10,944 nt of DNA from Bacteroidaceae bacterium (lineage in GTDB: Bacteria; Bacteroidota; Bacteroidia; Bacteroidales; Bacteroidaceae). Every line of letters starts with the position of its first letter. Position 1 is the stretch's first letter. Below are positions 6,964 through 10,944 of the stretch, piece by piece. Made by a program: the position numbers and the translations under genes. The stretch is taken from assembly GCA_017628775.1 (NCBI GenBank), contig JAGBYN010000050.1, positions 1 to 10,944 on the forward strand. Reading direction: 5' to 3'. The notes under the pieces were generated by a model. The model was not told the DNA's origin and searched no databases. It saw only the letters and a program-made list of their open reading frames with translations.

Positions 6964-7944
6964 TTAAATTTTACCTAAAATTCTATCGACGACCCAGTTT
7001 ACGGATGTAGCACTAATTCCATCGCACGAACAAATCGCATTGCCTTGCAAATGCTCCACGACGTTTTGAATTAAGGGCAATTGCACGTAAGGCGGATTAG
7101 GAATAATTAATTCCGAGGTGCCTTCTTCGGTATGCAACAAAATGGGTTGATAGGTGAATACCGAAAAACTTAAAGAACCCTTGTCGCCAATAATTTGCAC
7201 ACGATCCTCTCGTGCTGACTCATGCGCCACAAAGCACCAACTGCCCGACCCTGGCACGCCATTCGCAAAGCGGAAGCATCCACTCACGCTATCTTCTGTT
7301 TCGTACAATCCTCCTCGATTGGCGGTATAGCCCTCTGCTTCAATAATCGGTCCAAACATCTGCTGAAGCAAGTCAATCTGGTGTGGAGCCAAATCGTAGA
7401 AATAACCTCCTCCCGCTATATCGGCTTGTACGCGCCAAGGCAAGTTTTTTGAATTATAGTCCAAATCGCGTGGCGGTACGGCAAAACGGATCTGTACGTT
7501 AATCACATTTCCAATTCGCCCTTCATCTACCATTTGCTTAACTTTTTTGAAGTAATCCAAATATCTACGGTAGTATGCCACGAAACAGGGCACGCCACAC
7601 TTTTCGGAAATACGATTTACGCGGCAACAATCCTCATAATTGGCCGCCATTGGCTTGTCAATATAAACCGGTTTGCCGGCTTTCATGGCCATAATCGCAA
7701 AGGTGGCATGCGTAGAGGGCGGCGTGGCAATATAAACGGCATTGACGAGTGGATCGTCAAGCAATGCTTGCGCATCTGTGTACCAATGCTTGATGTGATG
7801 ACGTTCGGCATACGACTTTGCCTTTTCTGCGCTTCGACTCATCACCGCCACAACATTGGAGCCGCTCACCATTGAGAACGCCGGGCCGCTTTTTTTCTCT
7901 GTCACTTCACCACAACCGATGAATCCCCAATTGATTGTTTTCAT
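6964..7944 (-). CDS. Gfo/Idh/MocA family NAD(P)-dependent oxidoreductase
   Basis: A 326-residue cytosolic dehydrogenase counted from the ATG at 7944. The N-terminal Rossmann domain has GFIGCGEVTE (7-16) for dinucleotide binding, YIATPPSTHA (71-80), and a DKP at 96-98 where most family members have EKP. The C-terminal domain carries GGGYFYDLAPHQIDLL (178-193), whose D184 and H188 match the conserved catalytic region of sugar and inositol dehydrogenases. The family oxidises or reduces sugars, polyols or sugar nucleotides; the substrate is not readable here. A TTG 18 nt upstream (7962) is in frame, but the ATG starts directly before the Rossmann strand and is preferred. It lies 34 bp after the GH5-like gene and is probably in the same transcript, which makes a sugar-related substrate plausible but unproven. 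Confidence 0.92.
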   Translation of the reverse strand: MKTINWGFIGCGEVTEKKSGPAFSMVSGSNVVAVMSRSAEKAKSYAERHHIKHWYTDAQALLDDPLVNAVYIATPPSTHATFAIMAMKAGKPVYIDKPMAANYEDCCRVNRISEKCGVPCFVAYYRRYLDYFKKVKQMVDEGRIGNVINVQIRFAVPPRDLDYNSKNLPWRVQADIAGGGYFYDLAPHQIDLLQQMFGPIIEAEGYTANRGGLYETEDSVSGCFRFANGVPGSGSWCFVAHESAREDRVQIIGDKGSLSFSVFTYQPILLHTEEGTSELIIPNPPYVQLPLIQNVVEHLQGNAICSCDGISATSVNWVVDRILGKI

Positions 7945-7978
7945 TGTTTTATTATTTATCAAAAAAACTCAAATTATT

Positions 7979-8848
7979 TTAGCGAGCGATATTCAGGAAA
8001 TTATTATCGCTTGGATATATTGAATAAGAAGCATTCGGTTGAGGCATTTCGTTGGTCATTTCCGAATCATTTAATCGCCATTGCGAAAAGAAACATGCGG
8101 CGAGTATCACCTCCGAATCGCTTTGCTGATTCATGAAGGATTGTACCGTTGCGAAATAAGCTTCCCTGTTGTTGGTGTCGCTTCCCTCAAATCGAAACAT
8201 CTTGTTTCTCGGATACGCACATGAGGTCACTACCATTGGTTTGTTTAGTTGCTTTGCCATGCGTCCTAATTCATTGAGCAACATTGTGGTGTTCAGGAAA
8301 GCGTGCTTCAATCCAAAATGCAAGTTGGTGGGTGCCACCCAACCAAAGTCAATGGGCAAAAGATTAAGCGTGATGAAGTCAATAATCGGTGCGTGTTCCT
8401 CTTGTTTGAGTGTATTCTGAGGTTTGTTTTGATGCTTTACCGAGATGGCGATAAGGTGATTCTCGTCCAGGTCGTTTAGTTTCTGGGCTTGAGGTAATGT
8501 TTCCACCTCCCAAGCCAAAAGTTCTTTGCGCTTAATGAAGGGTTTTAAATCGTTGATGTCAATGTTTGCATCAATAGTCAAATGCAAATACAAGTCATAT
8601 TTCTTTGCCCACTTAAACAATTGTGGCAATTGGTCAACGTTTTTGACCTCAACCCGAACGGCATTAAATTGCCAAGCGCTCACGGCCTTAAACATATCCT
8701 TGGTGCAATCTTCCATGTTAAGGTTTACGCCAAAAATTGTGATGTCCTTATCGTTGTCAGAAAATCTCCCGTTATTGATCTTCACAAATGCGCCACAAGT
8801 TGATGCCATCAGGAACATGATGAGCGATAGCATTATTTTTTTACCCAT
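7979..8848 (-). CDS. Secreted GH5_7 (beta-mannanase)-like protein lacking catalytic residues
   Basis: A 289-residue protein with a signal peptide (about 1-20, MGKKIMLSLIMFLMASTCGA). The body follows the beta-mannanase (GH5 subfamily 7) plan: FVKINNGRF...IFGVNLN (21-44), DLDENHLIAI (126-135), IDFITLNLLP (156-165), FGWVAPTNL (168-176), KQLNKPMVVTS (199-209), YPRN (212-215), NREAYFATV (227-235) and SYSIYPSDNN (274-283). Key residues are changed. The family WE-x-x-NEPR reads WEVETLPQ (113-120), so the acid/base glutamate aligns with L118. The family EEFG reads TSCA (208-211), so the nucleophile aligns with S209. The conserved H of the HIWP motif aligns with N162. It is also much shorter than the roughly 400 residues I expect. 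The frame is open and undamaged, so I call it a probable pseudoenzyme, not a decayed gene. The ATG is 3 nt past the metH stop, suggesting coupled translation. The alignment is from memory. Confidence 0.75.
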   Translation of the reverse strand: MGKKIMLSLIMFLMASTCGAFVKINNGRFSDNDKDITIFGVNLNMEDCTKDMFKAVSAWQFNAVRVEVKNVDQLPQLFKWAKKYDLYLHLTIDANIDINDLKPFIKRKELLAWEVETLPQAQKLNDLDENHLIAISVKHQNKPQNTLKQEEHAPIIDFITLNLLPIDFGWVAPTNLHFGLKHAFLNTTMLLNELGRMAKQLNKPMVVTSCAYPRNKMFRFEGSDTNNREAYFATVQSFMNQQSDSEVILAACFFSQWRLNDSEMTNEMPQPNASYSIYPSDNNFLNIAR

Positions 8849-8851
8849 AGC

Positions 8852-10944
8852 TTAATACAGATTGAGTTTGTGTGCTCTTGCTTCTTCAATAGATGCGAGC
8901 TTTTTAACTTGATGTTGTTGGCGTATCGTGATATACTCTTGTTGCGTTTTTTCACAAAGTTCATTGCGTTCTTTTTCATTCAAGAGTTTTAGCGCTTTGA
9001 CCGCCAATTGCGATGCATCGTTGGTCCAGCACACCAAACCTTGGTAAAGCGGCGAAAGCTTAAGCGCCGTATGCAATGCTGAGGTTGTGGCGCCGCCCAC
9101 GAATAAGGGGATGCTCAAGCCTTCTTCCTGAAGTTTGCTTGCCACGTCCTCCATGTGTGCCAAGGAAGGTGTGATCAACCCGCTTAATCCAATCATCATT
9201 GGCTTGTGCGCCTTAGCTTGCGCTATAATATCCTGAGTTTTCACCATCACTCCTAAATCAAGGACTTCAAATCCGTTGCAACTTAACACCGTTGCGCAAA
9301 TATTCTTGCCAATATCGTGCACATCGCCCTCAACGGTAGCTAAGAGCACAAGCGGCTGGTGCGTGGTTTCCTGCTTGTCGCGAGCCATCATCTCGCTTAA
9401 GTAAGCAACCACTTGCTTCATGGTTTGGGCTGATTTTAAAATTTGAGGAAGGTACATTTCGCCCGATGCAAATTTCTGCCCGATCTTCTCCATGGTTTTC
9501 ATCAGTAATTCGGAAATGATCTGAAGTGGCGTAAACACCTTAAGCAAATCCTCAACGGGTTCCAGCACTTGCGAGGTTTGTCCTTTCATCACAAAGTTTT
9601 CCAATTGTTCTTGAGGTGAAAGGCTGGTGCTTTCAGGCGTTACGTCTTGCTTTTGAACCACCTTATTGCTTTCCTTGTGCGCCACGCTCCACTCAATCAA
9701 CTCCGCCGACACGTCGTTGCCCCGAACAATGGCATCGTCCAACAGAGCTTTAAGCGAGGGTTCAATTTGCGTGCTGTTCAACGGTGCCTGTGGATTAATA
9801 ATTGCCATATCCATGCCTCTTAAGCGCGCTTGCTCAATAAATACGGCATGCATGGCTTGGCGCAATCGATCATTGCCTCTGAATGCAAAGGAGATATTGC
9901 TCACCCCTGAAATGATGTGCACGTGCTTGAATTTTTCACGCAGATATTGTGTGGTGTTTAAAAAATCCACGGCATATGCCCGATGCTCTTCGTCGCCTGT
10001 GCATATCGCAAAGGTATTAGGGTCGAAGATGATGCGCTCGGGGGGATAATTTAAACCGTCAACCAAGAGTTTGTAAGCACGCTCGCAAATTTCAATTCTT
10101 CGCTCGTATGTTGACGCCTGACCTTGTTCATCCGCCGCCATAACCACGATGCTGGCGCCAAAATCATTGGCCTCGGCGGCCCGTTTCAGGAAGATGTCCT
10201 CGCCCTCCTTTAATGAGATTGAATTGATGAAGACACGCCCCTGAACTTGACGCAAAGCCGTGCTCACCACCTCCCAATCGGATGAGTCGATCATCACATC
10301 AGCCCCCACCAGGAGGGGTTCTGAGGGGAATAAGCGTAGAAACTCGCTCATGCATTGGCGTGCATCAACCATCGGTGCATCAAGATTGACGTCGATGATG
10401 TTCGCGCCTTGCGTTATTTGCTGGCAAGCTATGGTCAAGGCATTTTCGTAGTCCTTTTGCTCAATGTAGGTTTTGAACTTTTTAGACCCCCAAACATTGC
10501 ATCGCTCACCAACGATGTAAAACTCTTGTTTCGGTGCTGAGGACTTATGGGGTTTCGCCTGAGGCTGGGCTTCGTTCTGATCCAGGTAATGGCGCAAAGC
10601 GCCTATATGCTCGTCGGTTGTGCCACAACACCCCCCAACGATGTTTAAACGATGCGTTTCTAACACTGCGCTCAACTCCTTGACGAAATCAGCAGCACTT
10701 TGCTCATAAGCGCCCATGTCATTGGGCAATCCGGCATTGGGATAAATGGCTATGGCGCATTGTGCCACCTCGTCCAATTGCTTCACATAGGGTTTCATGG
10801 CCTTGGGGCCCATACCGCAATTTAAGGACACGACTTGCGGTTTTGCCCACTCTATGGCGCGATAGAACTCGCCAATGGTTTGCCCTGCCAACATGCGTCC
10901 CGTGGCATCGCTTAAGGTGATGCTCACCCATACGGGCACTTCCA
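8852..10944 (-). CDS. metH: Cobalamin-dependent methionine synthase MetH, 5'-partial, no reactivation domain
   Basis: MetH moves a methyl group from methyltetrahydrofolate to homocysteine through cobalamin. The 5' end is beyond the window; the frame is open through the edge, and the first full codons read E-V-P-V-W inside the homocysteine domain. In residues counted from the V at 10939, the zinc ligands are C41 (LNCGMGP) and C104-C105 (GGCCGTT). The folate domain starts near YIVGERCN (141-148) and includes FDPNTFAICTG and GVSNISFAFRGN. The cap and cobalamin domains follow, with EGDVHDIGKN (537-546; H541 is the lower cobalt ligand) and GGATTS (615-620). The protein stops at SIEEARAHKLNLY, the linker where E. 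coli MetH continues into its AdoMet-binding reactivation domain of over 300 residues. This short form is, as I recall, found in other Bacteroidota, which would need a separate reactivation protein. Confidence 0.95.
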   Translation of the reverse strand, partial: EVPVWVSITLSDATGRMLAGQTIGEFYRAIEWAKPQVVSLNCGMGPKAMKPYVKQLDEVAQCAIAIYPNAGLPNDMGAYEQSAADFVKELSAVLETHRLNIVGGCCGTTDEHIGALRHYLDQNEAQPQAKPHKSSAPKQEFYIVGERCNVWGSKKFKTYIEQKDYENALTIACQQITQGANIIDVNLDAPMVDARQCMSEFLRLFPSEPLLVGADVMIDSSDWEVVSTALRQVQGRVFINSISLKEGEDIFLKRAAEANDFGASIVVMAADEQGQASTYERRIEICERAYKLLVDGLNYPPERIIFDPNTFAICTGDEEHRAYAVDFLNTTQYLREKFKHVHIISGVSNISFAFRGNDRLRQAMHAVFIEQARLRGMDMAIINPQAPLNSTQIEPSLKALLDDAIVRGNDVSAELIEWSVAHKESNKVVQKQDVTPESTSLSPQEQLENFVMKGQTSQVLEPVEDLLKVFTPLQIISELLMKTMEKIGQKFASGEMYLPQILKSAQTMKQVVAYLSEMMARDKQETTHQPLVLLATVEGDVHDIGKNICATVLSCNGFEVLDLGVMVKTQDIIAQAKAHKPMMIGLSGLITPSLAHMEDVASKLQEEGLSIPLFVGGATTSALHTALKLSPLYQGLVCWTNDASQLAVKALKLLNEKERNELCEKTQQEYITIRQQHQVKKLASIEEARAHKLNLY

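Noticed and set aside
7945..7962. TTG start for the Gfo/Idh/MocA gene, six residues earlier
   Set aside because: The extension MINNKT is not needed for the Rossmann fold, and a good ATG follows directly before KTINWGFIG. It cannot be fully excluded.
10719..10931. Minus-strand 70-codon ORF overlapping the metH 5' region, and similar ORFs opposite other genes
   Set aside because: They are out-of-frame shadows of clearly conserved coding sequence, with Arg/Cys/His-rich products and no recognisable motif.

Overview
This window looks like chromosomal DNA from a member of the Bacteroidota, most likely Bacteroidales. The gene content points that way: a PdxJ with the Bacteroides-type N-terminus, a DUF4421 outer-membrane-type protein, a small DUF2582 winged-helix protein and a short MetH. 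The likely promoters carry the TAnnTTTG -7 element of this phylum, and starts lack Shine-Dalgarno sequences and have AT-rich leaders. Intergenic regions are short (no gap over 300 bp) and most gene ends are marked by hairpins that could terminate transcription in both directions.

Left part (1-2568). The last 56 codons of an IS transposase (IS1634/IS1549-like) enter from the left edge. A long nested hairpin follows, which it shares with the end of the next, oppositely transcribed gene. A minus-strand pair, pdxJ (vitamin B6 synthesis) then a DJ-1/PfpI-family gene, is divergent from nadK (NAD kinase). The pdxJ-nadK gap is only 92 bp and appears to carry two -7 elements that face each other around an AT-rich dyad.

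Middle (2642-5660). Downstream of nadK is a half-size ABC exporter (membrane domain plus ATPase). Next come a bidirectional terminator, the DUF2582 gene on the minus strand with its own -7 element, and a lone family 2 glycosyltransferase on the plus strand that ends in a strong nested hairpin.

Right part (5719-10944), all on the minus strand. In transcription order: metH (5' end outside the window; no AdoMet-binding reactivation domain after the B12 domain), a secreted GH5_7 (beta-mannanase)-like protein starting 3 nt after the metH stop, a Gfo/Idh/MocA oxidoreductase, and a DUF4421 protein with a GTG start. The GH5-like protein is the most interesting item. The mannanase fold framework is recognisable from end to end, but both catalytic glutamate positions and a conserved active-site histidine are replaced, so it looks like an intact gene for a catalytically dead glycosidase (pseudoenzyme). 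I saw no tRNA, rRNA, CRISPR array, phage or obvious defence genes.
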